From Diaporthe sp. PMI_573 (Eukaryota; Ascomycota; Sordariomycetes; Diaporthales; Diaporthaceae): a DNA stretch of 64,000 nt. Position numbers and translations under genes: made by a program. The DNA lies in contig JAJTUP010000011.1 in the NCBI GenBank assembly GCA_021399435.1, positions 1,426,001 through 1,490,000 on the forward strand, written 5' to 3'. Positions 47,200-58,739 of this stretch are shown here, in pieces. The first letter of the stretch is position 1. The number at the start of each line of letters is the position of its first letter. The notes below the pieces were generated by a model. It had not been told where the DNA came from, ran no database searches, and saw only the letters and a program-made list of their open reading frames with translations.

Positions 47200-48162
47200 G
47201 ACATTACTTCGTTACTCTAATCAAATACTAAACAAACTTCCTAAACTAAATCTTACTCCCATACTACCATCTTCCTTCTCTCACCCCTTAAAATATCTTC
47301 CTACACTCCCTAGAATCCCGATAAAAAGGGAAAGAGAAAGGAGGAAAGCAAGTAAGAGCCTGCTCGTCTCTTATACAAGTCTAACTACCCTAAACTAATC
47401 ATCAACCATAGTATTTACACTACCTTTATAAACCAAGGTATACTTCCATAGAATGTTATCCTCGAGTCTAAACTCTATACCTTCTTTACCTAAAACATCT
47501 CCATCCATACCCTAATTAGCTATAGTATAAACCAGTATATTACATAGCTTCTATCCAAGCCTATTATCAAGAAGATCATAATTAACCTCTTTATCTTCTT
47601 CCTACTAAACAAGGATCACGATTTCCTCTACAAGCACCTTCAAACACTAATATAGACAGGTACTAACAAAGTCTTTATTAAGAAAGTTAACAGTAAGCTA
47701 TACAGAAAGTATATATCTAATCTATACTAATCAGACGACAAGTACCACGCCCCTACCCTTTTTATTACCTTTTTTAGTTATTAAAATACTTCTCCCTATA
47801 AGTACTATCTTATATACATATCCCGGAACTTTAATAATAGGGTCCCCATTATGGTCCCTTTCTTTAAGTACTAAAGCATCCCTAGTTTCAAAAAGGATAC
47901 GTGTACTAACTATCTCTACCACGTTAAAGGCAGTAACTACACTTTCAACAAGAATTCCTACATTCCTACTATTAAGGCTACCACTACTCTACTTAATTAT
48001 AAATTCAAGGGCACTCCCTAATTAGAACTCACCTTAAGTAAATACACCTAAGTTAACAAGGAATTTAACTTTAATAAAGCAAGGAAGGAAGTAATTAGAA
48101 AGGTAAAGGGTTTTCAGCCTAGACCTAAAAAGCTAAAGCCTAAAGAGAAGAGGTCCTAAGAG
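47200..48162 (+). pseudogene. antisense ORF (~300 codons) inside gypsy II
   Basis: Plus-strand frame, opposite to pol, ending at TAA near 48160 after a basic tail (GFQPRPKKLKPKEKRS). Internal stops are TAA/TAG at Gln-like positions only, and sense codons favour C-ending (AAC, ATC, TTC, CTC), as expected of real coding sequence rather than a mirror frame. Readable parts: ILESKLYTFF, NKVFIKKVNSKLYRKYISNL, ISRNFNNRVPIMVPFFKY and YHVKGSNYTFNKNSYIPTIK. Low-complexity Lys/Arg-rich N-terminal part near 47325-47360. The protein is not recognised. With the 44.7-46.6 kb ORF it forms a divergent pair. Confidence 0.5.
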
Positions 48163-51100
48163 TAATTTAAGAAAAGAATTAGGGTAAAAGGTTATATAAG
48201 GTAATAAACATTAGGTTTATAGAACCACTACTCTCCACTCTTATAATAAATAATTAATTTTAAATTTCATACATTATATAATAGTAAAATAAATATAAAC
48301 TAGGCTCTAATCAAAGCAAAATAAATATTATATAGTAATAAATAAAAAGAAAGAAGCCTAATAAAAAAAAAAAAATATTTAGACATAGAGAAAACAATCA
48401 GTCCACAGCAAACCACCAGTCTTAGTATATTACAGACAGAAGTATCCCCCCCCCCAGAATAACGAAACAAAGGTAAATATTAAATAAAAGAAAAGTAAAG
48501 AATTTATAAAATTAACTAATAATCTAATTAGCAAGGGTCGTTTATCCTAACCATTAGAATATTAATATACTAGTCAAATTACAATAGTTAGCAAGGTAGC
48601 TACTATATTCAAGATTACATTATAATACTAGAATATTAAGATAAGTTTTCTAAGTCCTTAGAGAAGGATATAAAAATAGGTTCTATTAACCATAAGATAT
48701 TTATAGGTATCTAGTAAGGTAAAACATCTAAAAAGTCTTAATACTAATCAGAGTCTTCTTCATCATCCTTAATCTCTATATTAGTAATAAACAAGAATAG
48801 GTCTAGAAAAGTATCACATAGTTATATTTACTAGAGCTTATAGCCTATAGTTTCCATCTTAGGCAGGTTTTCTATCCATAGCAATAGTACTTCTAGCTCC
48901 TAAATTCCATTATATTTAACAAACTTCTTTAGCCTTCAAGGTAAATATATCCTACCAACTTCAGCTCTATCTAGTATTCAAAGTTTATATACATTATTCA
49001 GGGAAATAGAGTTGATAATATATAGACTAAACCATCAATATATCAGCTTCCTAAACAAGGAGTGATCAATTTTCCATTACTTATTAATAACAAGAATAAA
49101 GTCTTCTTCCTTCAAAGGCATCAGTCTTGAAAATCCATAGTAAGTATCTTTACTAGTAGCTCGTTTCCTAAATTCAGTAATAAACTATCACACTAGCTCT
49201 ATATCATCTACTAGATTAAGCAGGGATCTAAGGTAACAATACAAAGCCTCTTAAAACAACATATAAGGTTCCCATACTTACACTCTCCAGGTTAGAATAT
49301 CAGTTTTAATCAGGATGATAGGATCATATCCATAGAGGAGGTAAAACAGACTTCTTCCATATAAACACCTCAAAGATATCTAATCAAAGAAGAAAACATA
49401 CAAGAGAATATATCTCCATCCCTTTATACCATCTTCCATCATCTTAGTTAAAGCTACCACAAGAGTAAAATACCTATATTTAATAATTCTATTTACCTAT
49501 AAGTTATAGGTAGAAAGTAGGATTCATCTCACTCTAATTAATCAAAGGTACTATATAAATTCCCCCATATTCTCCCTACCTCTATTAATAACAACTTTAA
49601 AAGGTAGTCCCTATTTAAGCAGGATATGCTAGATAAAAAACCTCTTTATATTCTTAGTATTAGTAATTCTAAGGGGCATAGCTTCTACCCAGCTAGTAAG
49701 ATTATAGCAGGCTTCTACTAACTTATCATACCCCTAATTAAAAGGCAAGTATTAGACATTAATATGAATTTTCATAAATAGCTAGTCAGGAATAGTTAGA
49801 ATAATTCCATCATTATAGACTCTAATACTCCACCTTATATACTTTAGGCATTTAGTAATAACGTTTTTAATATTAACATACATGCTTTTCTAGTAGTACA
49901 TAGCATAGATTTAGAAATATATCATATCTTATCCTTAATAACCTAAAAGAGTATATATATTCCTAATAATCCATGACTTTAGATCAGGGTTATTAATAAC
50001 TCTTTATTATTCAAGGCCTTTCTTAAGTAACTACTAGAGGATTCCTTTATAAAGGGTAAAATAATAAACTATTTTCCTAAAGATCTATAATTATAAAGAC
50101 GAAAGTTCTTACAGTATGATACTATCCCGAAGGTATACTATAATATTCTTAGACTATTCAGACTAAAAGTAAATATTATTAAGTACAGGGCTCTAATCAG
50201 CTTCAACTATAACTATATATCCAAGAGTTATTTTACACCAGTCCTCAATATCTCCTTTAATTCACCTATCATTATTATCAGATAGCCCCAGAGGTTTACA
50301 AGACAGGGCATCAGCTATTACATTTTCCATCCCCTTTACATACCAAACCATAAAGTCGTAGGTTCTAATCACCACCAGCCATCTTATCACAAGAACACCA
50401 GGTACATCCATCACAGCTCCCTTCAGTTACTAAACAAGAACATTTAAATCTATTTCCAAGAAGAAGTATATACCATAAATATAAAACCATAGGCATCTAA
50501 TTATATAGAGAACTACCCTATATTCTCTCTTTATAGTATCATAAAGCTTTTCTATATTTATCTAAGCTCTACTCTTATACCTTACAGGATATTAGACACT
50601 ATCTTTTTCCTATATAAGACAAGCTCCCCATCTTTAAAGACTCGCATCAACTATAAGAATAATATTTCCTTAGCTATATTTAATATTAATTAGATACAGT
50701 TTAGTCATAATAGTTACTTTCAACACATCTATAGCTTTCTAGCATTCTTCCAACTAGTAAAACAATACTCCTTTCTTAAGGAGATCAAAGAGTAGCCTGG
50801 TGATAATCCCATAAAACAACATCCATACCTAGTAATAGTTAACAAGGCTAACGAAGGAGCAGACCTAAAAAACGTTCTTACAGCTTTCCCATTCTCTAAT
50901 CTTGATAATCTTCTTATCTACTAGTACTCAGCTAAGAGTACCACACGTATATCCAACAATATCTATTTAATACTTACACTATTCTAACTTACAAGCATTA
51001 ATAGCCATGCTAACCAGTTCTATATTATAGAGGACATCATCGAGATTCTTAATATATTCTACTACATATCTTCTAACTCCAAGTAGATCAGGAATCTCCT

Positions 51101-53000
51101 TATTATCATAATCTATATCAAGACCTCTAATAGCTACATTATCTAAAAAAGGTCTATAGATCAAGGGAATTAAGTCATATAACAGCTACACTATACATTA
51201 CATAAACTAGGCCACGGAATTAGTAGTATCTATAGGTAGGCTACATTATCAAAATAATCTAATCAGTATTACGAAGATCATTATATTATAGCTCTTCTTA
51301 TCAAGCTTAACCTAATTATAGCCTAAGAAGAAATCCAGGAGAGAGAGAATCTTACACATTACAAATTCTTCTATAAATTCATCTACTACTAGAAGTATAA
51401 AAGCATCTCTAATCATAACCTTATTTCCTTTAGAGATGTTATTAATTAGATAGTACCCTAAGTCCTTTTTCTTAACTAGAAACCAGCCATTTCAATATAC
51501 TACGTAAGATTCCTTAATAATACTACTTACTTCTCTTTCCCTTAGCATTTTAATAGCTATTATTCTAAGGGCTCTAAGCAGCTTAATCATCTTTACTTAG
51601 TAGGCCTTATATAGTACAGTTTTGATTATTTAAGGTAGAGCAACATCTATACTAATTTAAAACACATAAGACTAGTCCCAGGCTAGAGCCTTTTCTCTAT
51701 TAAACAAGAGATAGGTAAACATATTCCTTTCCTTAGTCAAAAAGCTATCATAGTTATCCTTCATAATCTATTCTAAGTAATCAAGAGTAAGTCAAGATCC
51801 CCTCTTAGTCTTAGAGAATTTTAGCCATATCCAAGGGTTATACTTATATCCATGATTCCAGCTTATAGCATCCCTAATTTTTACTTTATAGCTTAGTTTT
51901 TAGTTAACCATTCCCTCCAGAACTAATCCATCAGATAGGTAATCATCTACTAGATATACTTTAACTCTTACCCTCTTATATAGGGTTCTAATCATGAGTT
52001 AACAAGTATGTCTAATCAATTTAGCAACACTAGCAAACAATGAGATCAAGTTTATCTATTTACAAGTACAGGCCGTTCTCATTCTCAGATATGATCCACA
52101 AACACACTAAGGATTAGGTTTTTCAATACCTTCAAGCACACACAGCTAACACACTTCATACTAAAGGTCTTTTACAAAAGAAACTAACAGCTTCTAAACA
52201 TCCTCTTCCCAAAAGATACCAAGAATTTCATTACCTTCTTTAACACCAAGATAGGTCAAAGAAGGCTTAGTTAGAGTACTAATCATCACTAGTTTCTAAT
52301 TAGATAGCTCTAGATATACCTAAATAGCTAAAGTCTACAGAATATATTTTTTTAAGACTCTTACACCATCACCAGGTATCACATAAAAAGGCTTCTAGTT
52401 TCTTCATCCCAAGCCATACTTTATCCAGGAGTCTCCCAGCATAATATATATAAACAAGAAGCCCTTCAACTTTTCAAAGGTTAGATTAGTATTAAGAAAG
52501 AATAACATTCTAAGAAGAATATAGTATATAATATTACAAGTTATATCATTAATAATAAAGAAAACTTACTTTATCTAATCAAGGCTAATATAAATCTAGT
52601 CTTTAGTTACCCTAATCAAAGACAAGGCTTCTCCATTATAGACTATAAAGGTTATATCCTTAAGAAGAGAATAAGTAAGCTAGTTTTAGCTATAATAGCT
52701 TAATAGTAGTAAATTCATCTCTACCCCAGTATCAAGTAAAGCTAGTAAAGGTATATATTAGTCACTCCCTACACACATAGTAAGGAAAGCTAAACTATAA
52801 CATCCTTAGTTAATCACATCTAAAGTTAATATAGCTAGAGAACTAATATAATATCTAATCATCATCAAGGTTAGAGTAGTTTCCCCTAATAAGTTACTTA
52901 TCAGAGTACTAACAACTTTAATACTTAGATACTAGTCTCTCCATCCCCTTATCTTATAAATAGGTTTAAAAGGAACCTACGAAATAGTCCTTACTCTATC
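48163..53000 (-). pseudogene. gypsy II pol (RT, RNase H, integrase), RIP-degraded
   Basis: Minus-strand pol. RT palm/thumb: RPFLDNVAIRGLDIDYDN (51.1 kb), then VRRYVVEYIKNLDDVLYNIE (open stretch 51164-50979). FLDN sits where F-L-D-D is expected, so the second catalytic Asp reads Asn. RNase H: IILIVDASL and RWGACLI (50.6 kb), and later VRYKSRA and KREYRVVLYII. Integrase: NLTSWVEAMPLRITNTKNIK (49.7 kb), followed by a long C-terminal tail towards 48.66 kb. 48163-48660 is an AT-rich, gene-free stretch. The type matches fungal gypsy elements whose integrase core begins D-L-T-x-W-V-E-A. The protease should lie near 52.5-53.0 kb but I could not read its active site with confidence. Confidence 0.8.
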
Positions 53001-53039
53001 TTATAAGGCTTACAGGCACCTGATCAGAGCAGCATTCAT

Positions 53040-54900
53040 CTCCCTAAGAGCTAGGAGATTAGAAGCACACATCTTTATAGTTTCGCCAAGAATTACCTAC
53101 ACCACTACTTCTTCCAAAGGTAAGGTTTCCACTAGTTATCTTTTCAGCTTAGCACAGGTCAGTTTTTCCACCACCACCCCCACCACCGCACTAACTTAAT
53201 CATATTCCATATACCTAGCAAATTCTTCTACTACATAGCTTTCCAAGTTATCTAGTTCCTTTCTACTTAGACTACTTAGACTTAGCAAATCGTTTTCAAA
53301 GTAGACATACATTTCAGGGTAAGGGGTATCTAATATAGCTTTATACATTACCTCGTCATCCTAATTTATATTATCCTCTATCACTTATCTCTTCTTTATA
53401 GCATTAGTAAAGGTTTATAAATCTTTTAAATAAATCTACTCTTTACCTATAGTAATAGTGTAGAGAGATGGGTCTGAGGTTATCAATACAAATCTAATAG
53501 CTAGTAGTTTTCCTAGTAGTTTAAGATTCCAGACTAGTTTAACCTCTCCTAAAACCAGGTTACCTCTAAACAATAGGTTCACCTCAACAAGTTTTCAGTA
53601 TCAAAGGATACATAGCAAGTCAGTTCTACCTTTCTATAATAGAAACTCTAGTTAGCCTCTAGCATACTTTTTAATCCCAATTCCTTTCTAATCATAATAG
53701 AGTTAAATACTAACAAGGTCTAGAAATTCAGAATACCCATTCCAAGCATCTATAATAGTGCCAAGGATCATTAAAAAACCCTCGTACTTCTCTACATAGA
53801 AGAGCCCATTAGTAACAAGCTTGTTAATCTTATCACACTTATAAGCTATATAGTCTTCTCCTATATAGCTATAGCATATACATAGAGAACCATCCTTCTT
53901 AAGCTAAATAGTAAAAACACCATAAGTATCGTTATTACTATCACTTAAGGCTAGGGAGTAGATTTCCTAGCTACTAGGTCTCTAAACAAACCCTACTATA
54001 CTCGTCCTAGTTAATCCAAGTTTAGTTCATTATCTATCATAAGAGGTTACTTTAGTATAATATCTAAGTTATTTATTAATCTCCTTCTCCTCTCATATTC
54101 TCAACTACTTGATTTTCAAGTTAGCAAATTCGTTTACAAGGTCATCTATCCTTTATTTAAGAAAACTATTACCCTGATTTCTATACTAATTAGACTAAAC
54201 AACAGGTTCCAGATATATACTAGTAGGTTTTAAGTATCTCAGATCATCACTTCATTACTTCTCTATATACTATCAATTCTACTAATTCCACAGGTCTATT
54301 TAGAAACAATCAAGAAGTCCTTTCACAGCCAGGTAATAATCCTACTTAGAGTACTCTAGTTCTCTATTAAGGACAAATAAAAGCCTGTCCTTAAATTCTA
54401 TCTAGGGTATATCTTTAACCTTCTCCTTATAAGTTAGTCTAGAAAGAAGCCACTTCTTAATCCAGGACAGGAGCATCTTATAGAAGGTCCTACTTCCCTA
54501 ATCAGACATCTCTCCAGCTTCAATCAGCACTTAGTTATAGTCAGCAATCCTCCGTTTCCATTCCTCAAGGTCATCTAAGGGATTCTAGCAAAGGATTACT
54601 TCTATCACCAAGCCCAGATCTACTTAAAAGGAAGTATCACTAGTTTTAAAGTAGGCTAAGAGTTCCTAACTCTATAAAGCCCAGGTACTCAGTCCAGCAG
54701 TAACCTTCTTAATCAAATAGACCAGATCAAAGCTAGTATAGTACTATTTTAATAAGGAAAGGATCTAGTCTATTAGATAAGAGAATTAGTAAGAAATATC
54801 CTCCAAGGTAGATATCAACTTAACAATATTTATTTCATCAAACCTTAGCACATTAAGGTTATATAATATAAGCAGCACTATCCAGGGTAGTATCATAGTA
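53040..54900 (-). pseudogene. gypsy II gag, RIP-degraded
   Basis: Minus-strand gag frame with stops. Readable parts: LRFDEINIVKLISTLEDISY, LNPLDDLEEWKRRIADYN-like, FLKQRIDDLVNEFANLKIK (probable coiled coil) and FLDLVSIQLYYDQKGIGIKK. A CCHC knuckle at 53835-53876 reads CYSYIGEDYIAYKC: the second Cys and the His are both Tyr, exactly the change seen in gypsy I. Gag would form the nucleocapsid. 54901-56065 is the 5' untranslated part, with only unconvincing short frames. Confidence 0.7.
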
Positions 54901-56065
54901 CTATAGGAGAATGGACTAAACAGGTATTAGCCTATAGTATTAGGCTTAGCTAAAAGGGGTTGTCGTGGCTAAGTAGGAGGGTCCTGGGTAGAAGGTGAAG
55001 AGGTTTCGCCAGGAGATCCTTTACCCTTAAGCTTAGGTTTCTTCAGTAACCAGTCTCTTCCACGCTCCTTTCTAGTCCTTTAGTGATCAGGAGGAATTAA
55101 AAGACTAGCAATCACTTGCTAGTAGGTAGAGCTTAGAGTAAGTAAAGGTAGACGTAGCGGGCTTAAGCCTTTAGATAACATAGTCGGGAAACCCGGTATT
55201 CTAATAAGAGCAGTATCTTTAGCAGGGCCAGCTACCACGGATGTTTTAGTACCAGATATAGTTAAAATAAAGTAATCAAAGCCATAGGCTTGTTAATAGT
55301 TAAGAAAATTAGTATTATCCAGAAAGATGAATATGTTTATAGGTTAGTACTTAGTACAGTAATGACACTTCCAAATTCTCGTACCTTCTTAAGGTACTTT
55401 TCCTCTTCCCAGTACATATAGTCTCTTCTTAGAGTCTCCTATTAGCTCTGATTAAAAGCCATAATACCTTGGCCTTACCTCTCCATATACTCCTCAGGCT
55501 TTATACTCATGCCCGAAAGCACCTTACCGCGAACCTTGTCGCGACAAACGTAGGGGCAATTATCACAATAGCGCCACTTTCCAACCAGACTTCAGTTACT
55601 AAAGTAACTATAGAATCAAATCAAGGGCCGTTCTCCCCTAATCTAAGCTTATTAAATCCTATAAAAGTCTAATCCCCTCTTAACTAAGTATTTTACAAGC
55701 AAATATATCGCTCTACCAGGGCTTCAGCCATTACCATAAAACAATCCCCGGCATGATAGCTGATATTTATACCTTAGGCACGAAGCTTAGTCAAGAGGGT
55801 ACCCTTTAGAACCTCGGTAAGAGAGCAGGTTTAAAAGCAGGGTTCTTCCCATATACTTTAGTTATACTTCTCTCGTCTTCAGTTCAGTCATATAACTCTC
55901 TTCCTAGCAAGGCATTCCCTCAGTAGTTCTGATCAGGCATAGGTAAGACAATTCTACACATAATCATGAAGAACAGGCAAGCTTTAGACCAACTCATCAG
56001 TCGTAAGCTCTCTCCTCAGTCTTCAAAGATTACGTAGTCAGCTCAGCCCAGGCCAGATCACCAGT

Positions 56066-56393
56066 AAAAACGTGGACACCAAGCCAAGCATATCAGGTAC
56101 CCAAGTTCTGCTAGCCCCTCTAAGCAAGAGAGAGGAAACTACTAGAGGGCTCCAACGCGAAGAAAGAAGAGATAATGAAAAAGGGCCAGAAGGGCCACGA
56201 AGGCGATAAAAGCAGTATTTGGGTTCTAATCAGACAATATCATAAGTTATCAAATAATAATAATAGAAGAATAAGTTGAATAATATTACTTCAGCCCTTA
56301 AGAGGGACAGAAGCTTATCTAGTACTTATAGTATAGACGGCTAAGAAAGAAAATTCATCACACTAGCTACGTGAAACACTACACCCCGTAACA
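56066..56393 (-). repeat. 5' LTR of gypsy II (328 bp)
   Basis: Direct repeat of 44406-44733 with about 19 differences by eye, all transitions and no indel. It carries AAAAACGTGGACACC at the left edge and CACCCCGTAACA at the right, followed by the target duplicate ATACT. Confidence 0.92.
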
Positions 56394-56398
56394 ATACT

Positions 56399-56693
56399 AT
56401 AGTTAGATTACCAACCCTGTTGTTAATACAGCTTTCCCACGGTAATAGCCCTAAACTCTCTAATGTTTTAATATCTTCTTATAGGCTTAGACTTATAACA
56501 ATCTTCTTCTTCTTAACGATAAAGAGGATACCTTTAAGAAACCTATAGAGGTATAACCTTAGGTATCTATATAGGAACTAGCTACTCTTATTCCTGCTAG
56601 ACCTACTTTAGTTAAAAGAAAGATTTTAACTTTAGTATAAAACCCGATTATTATATACTAACCTATCCCGGTATAAGAACCTAATACTCGCCC
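56399..56693. other. short AT-rich relic between gypsy II and copia copy 2
   Basis: A plus-strand stretch (NDKEDTFKKPIEV, later ELATLIPARPTLVKRKILTL) looks like decayed coding sequence, probably of another retroelement interrupted by the two insertions. It cannot be assigned. Confidence 0.3.
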
Positions 56694-56901
56694 TATTAAA
56701 TAGCCTTTACTATATAGCGTAATGTACGTACGTATGTGTCTGTACAATTGGTTCTAAATTTGTTGATGTCTATCTAAACTATAAAACAAGCGGGGAAGCT
56801 TGCACACAGACCTCTTAGGTCTACATACACTTCCTTGCTAGATTAGTCATCTTTTCTAGCCAAGATGGCTATATACGATTAGCCTTAGTACTATTTCAAT
56901 A
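56694..56901 (-). repeat. 3' LTR of copia copy 2 (208 bp)
   Basis: In element orientation it begins TATTGAAATAG and ends AGGCTATTTAATA. The TG and CA ends of copy 1 read TA here, as expected from G-to-A and C-to-T changes. Both ends coincide with the ends of homology. Confidence 0.85.
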
Positions 56902-57890
56902 CTAGGGGTCTTTTGTTTTCTAATTACACACTCCCTGTAGGCCGGTTGAGTAAGTTAAATTACTTGTATACCCTTTCCTATAATAAATAAAATTACCCTG
57001 GCCAGGTAGGTTATACTGTCCTAGTTTTGTAATTATACAGTATAAGCAAAACTCTAACCAATAGTCTACATTAAACACTTATCACACTAACTTTCTTAAC
57101 TTTCTTTTAGTACCCTTTCTAACCTACTTTCTAACCACCTTTTTTCACAACTTTTATTATACTAGCCAGAAGGTGCTAGAAGAAACTATTACCTATAATT
57201 TACTTATACAAGTAACCTCTTTTTCCCAGCCAGCTGGAATAGTCTGTACACAGCGCCCTTTTAGTACCAGCACAAAACCTCACGCCTTTTGCCCTCTACT
57301 TTAACCTTCCCTCTTCCTCTTCTCTATTACACAATACTTTCTCTCTCTCTCTCTCTCACATATATATATATATACACCTTATATGTCGTGCAATCCAAAA
57401 TATCTTTAAAACTTACCCTATACCGTCAAACTTCTTTACATAATATTTAATTATAGTTCTCACTCTTCTTTACACAGCCCTCGCAGGTTACTTCTCTCGT
57501 AATATGCTTTGCCTACTACTGCGCCTATATCTATAATTATGTTGCCTACTTAACAAGCAGGTTTAGCACAGTCTCCTCTTATACCTTTCTTTAGCACTCT
57601 AACCTCTATCTCTAGTCTAACTCTATCTATATAAATTGTAACCCTTCTAACTAGTCACTTTATAAATCATACCTTTCTATTCTCTATTATTATTAATATT
57701 TATACACCCTTTTTCTACTATTATTTCTATTCTAATATCTTAAAGGATTCTAAGCATACAATTACTACACTCCCCTTACACAATATATAAATTTTATATA
57801 ACATTAATATATAGCTAGTTAATATTATCGTACAAATTATTTATTATCCGAGCTACTTTTATATAATCCTTATTTAATTACATAGTTAAG

Positions 57891-58103
57891 ATAGTAAGCA
57901 ATATACCAAGTATATACAGGGTTTGCCTAATGCACGCCGGTTTGAGAAATGTATACGGCTGCCTAGATTTTAGGGAGGTACTTATATAAGTTATATCTAG
58001 TAGTTACAGGGTCTCCAGTGCCCTCATTATAAAAACTACTAGCCATATAGAGTCTATACTTATAGAGAAGGTTGTAGAGGTCGTGGTAGTAGAGGTAGTC
58101 TAG
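57891..58103 (+). other. antisense 70-codon ORF, copy 2
   Basis: Counterpart of 12214-12426 with the same length: it starts at ATA (where copy 1 has ATG), has one TAG where copy 1 has TGG, and ends with the same VVEVVVVEVV tract. A second frame downstream reads LEGIKQEIKQKDISSLINLY. See copy 1. Confidence 0.35.
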
Positions 58104-58424
58104 ACAATAGTAGCCCAGGACCCTCTTATAGCCCGGTAACCTTAGAGGGCATTAAGCAGGAGATTAAGCAAAAGGATATAAGTTCCCTAATTAATCTATA
58201 CGCCTTTAGATATATAGTTAAGTAGATATATCCTAGGTCTTAGGTTTATACAATAATTTTCCTATACACTATAGCTAAAATTTAATTCTCCTCTTACTAC
58301 TTTTTCTTTATATAAATACTTTCTAGCAATTATAAAAAATTTTCTATTATATAATTACTAAATCCTATAGCTAGCCTTATACGATTCTCTTAGGTCCTAG
58401 GTATAGTCTTTAAGGTCTATTATA

Positions 58425-58625
58425 TAGCCTAAGGTATTCTAGTTATGTCTTGAGATATTCTAGTTATATCTTTATATATCCTAAAGTATCCTAGCTATAT
58501 TCTTTATATATTTTAAAGTATTCTAGCCATATCTTTTATATATCCTAAGTCTATCCTAAGCCTATCCTAGCTATATCCTTTATACATCCTAAAGCTATCC
58601 TATAGCTATCCTAGGCCTATTTATT
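58425..58625. repeat. degenerate tandem array in copia copy 2
   Basis: Inverted counterpart of 11652-11870; units resemble CTATATCCTTTATACATCCT followed by AAAGTATCCTAG. It lies between the pol stop and the antisense ORF, as in copy 1. Confidence 0.75.
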
Positions 58626-58739
58626 ATACTTTCTAGGCCTATCTCCCTTTAGTCCTTAAGTTTTTATACAGCTATCCTACAGCTTTTTCTTCTTATCTTT
58701 ATACCCTTTAATTAAACACTTCTTTCCTTATTTCTTCTA

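Larger units (their letters stand above)
44406..56393 (-). mobile_element. complete 12-kb Ty3/gypsy retrotransposon (gypsy II)
   Basis: Two 328-bp direct repeats (44406-44733 and 56066-56393) bound the element, and ATACT lies directly outside each (44401-44405 and 56394-56398), a 5-bp target duplication. Coding order on the minus strand: gag, RT, RNase H, integrase. Beyond integrase come an antisense ORF and a further sense ORF before a polypurine tract (GGAGAGGGGTG, complement of 44734-44744). At 11,988 bp it is much longer than usual fungal gypsy elements (about 6-8 kb), because of about 3.9 kb beyond integrase. The LTRs differ at about 19 positions by eye, all transitions. Confidence 0.93.

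Noticed and set aside
47731..47922. 63-codon minus-strand frame within gypsy II
   Set aside because: It mirrors the longer plus-strand antisense ORF, whose codon style and Gln-type stops fit coding sequence better.
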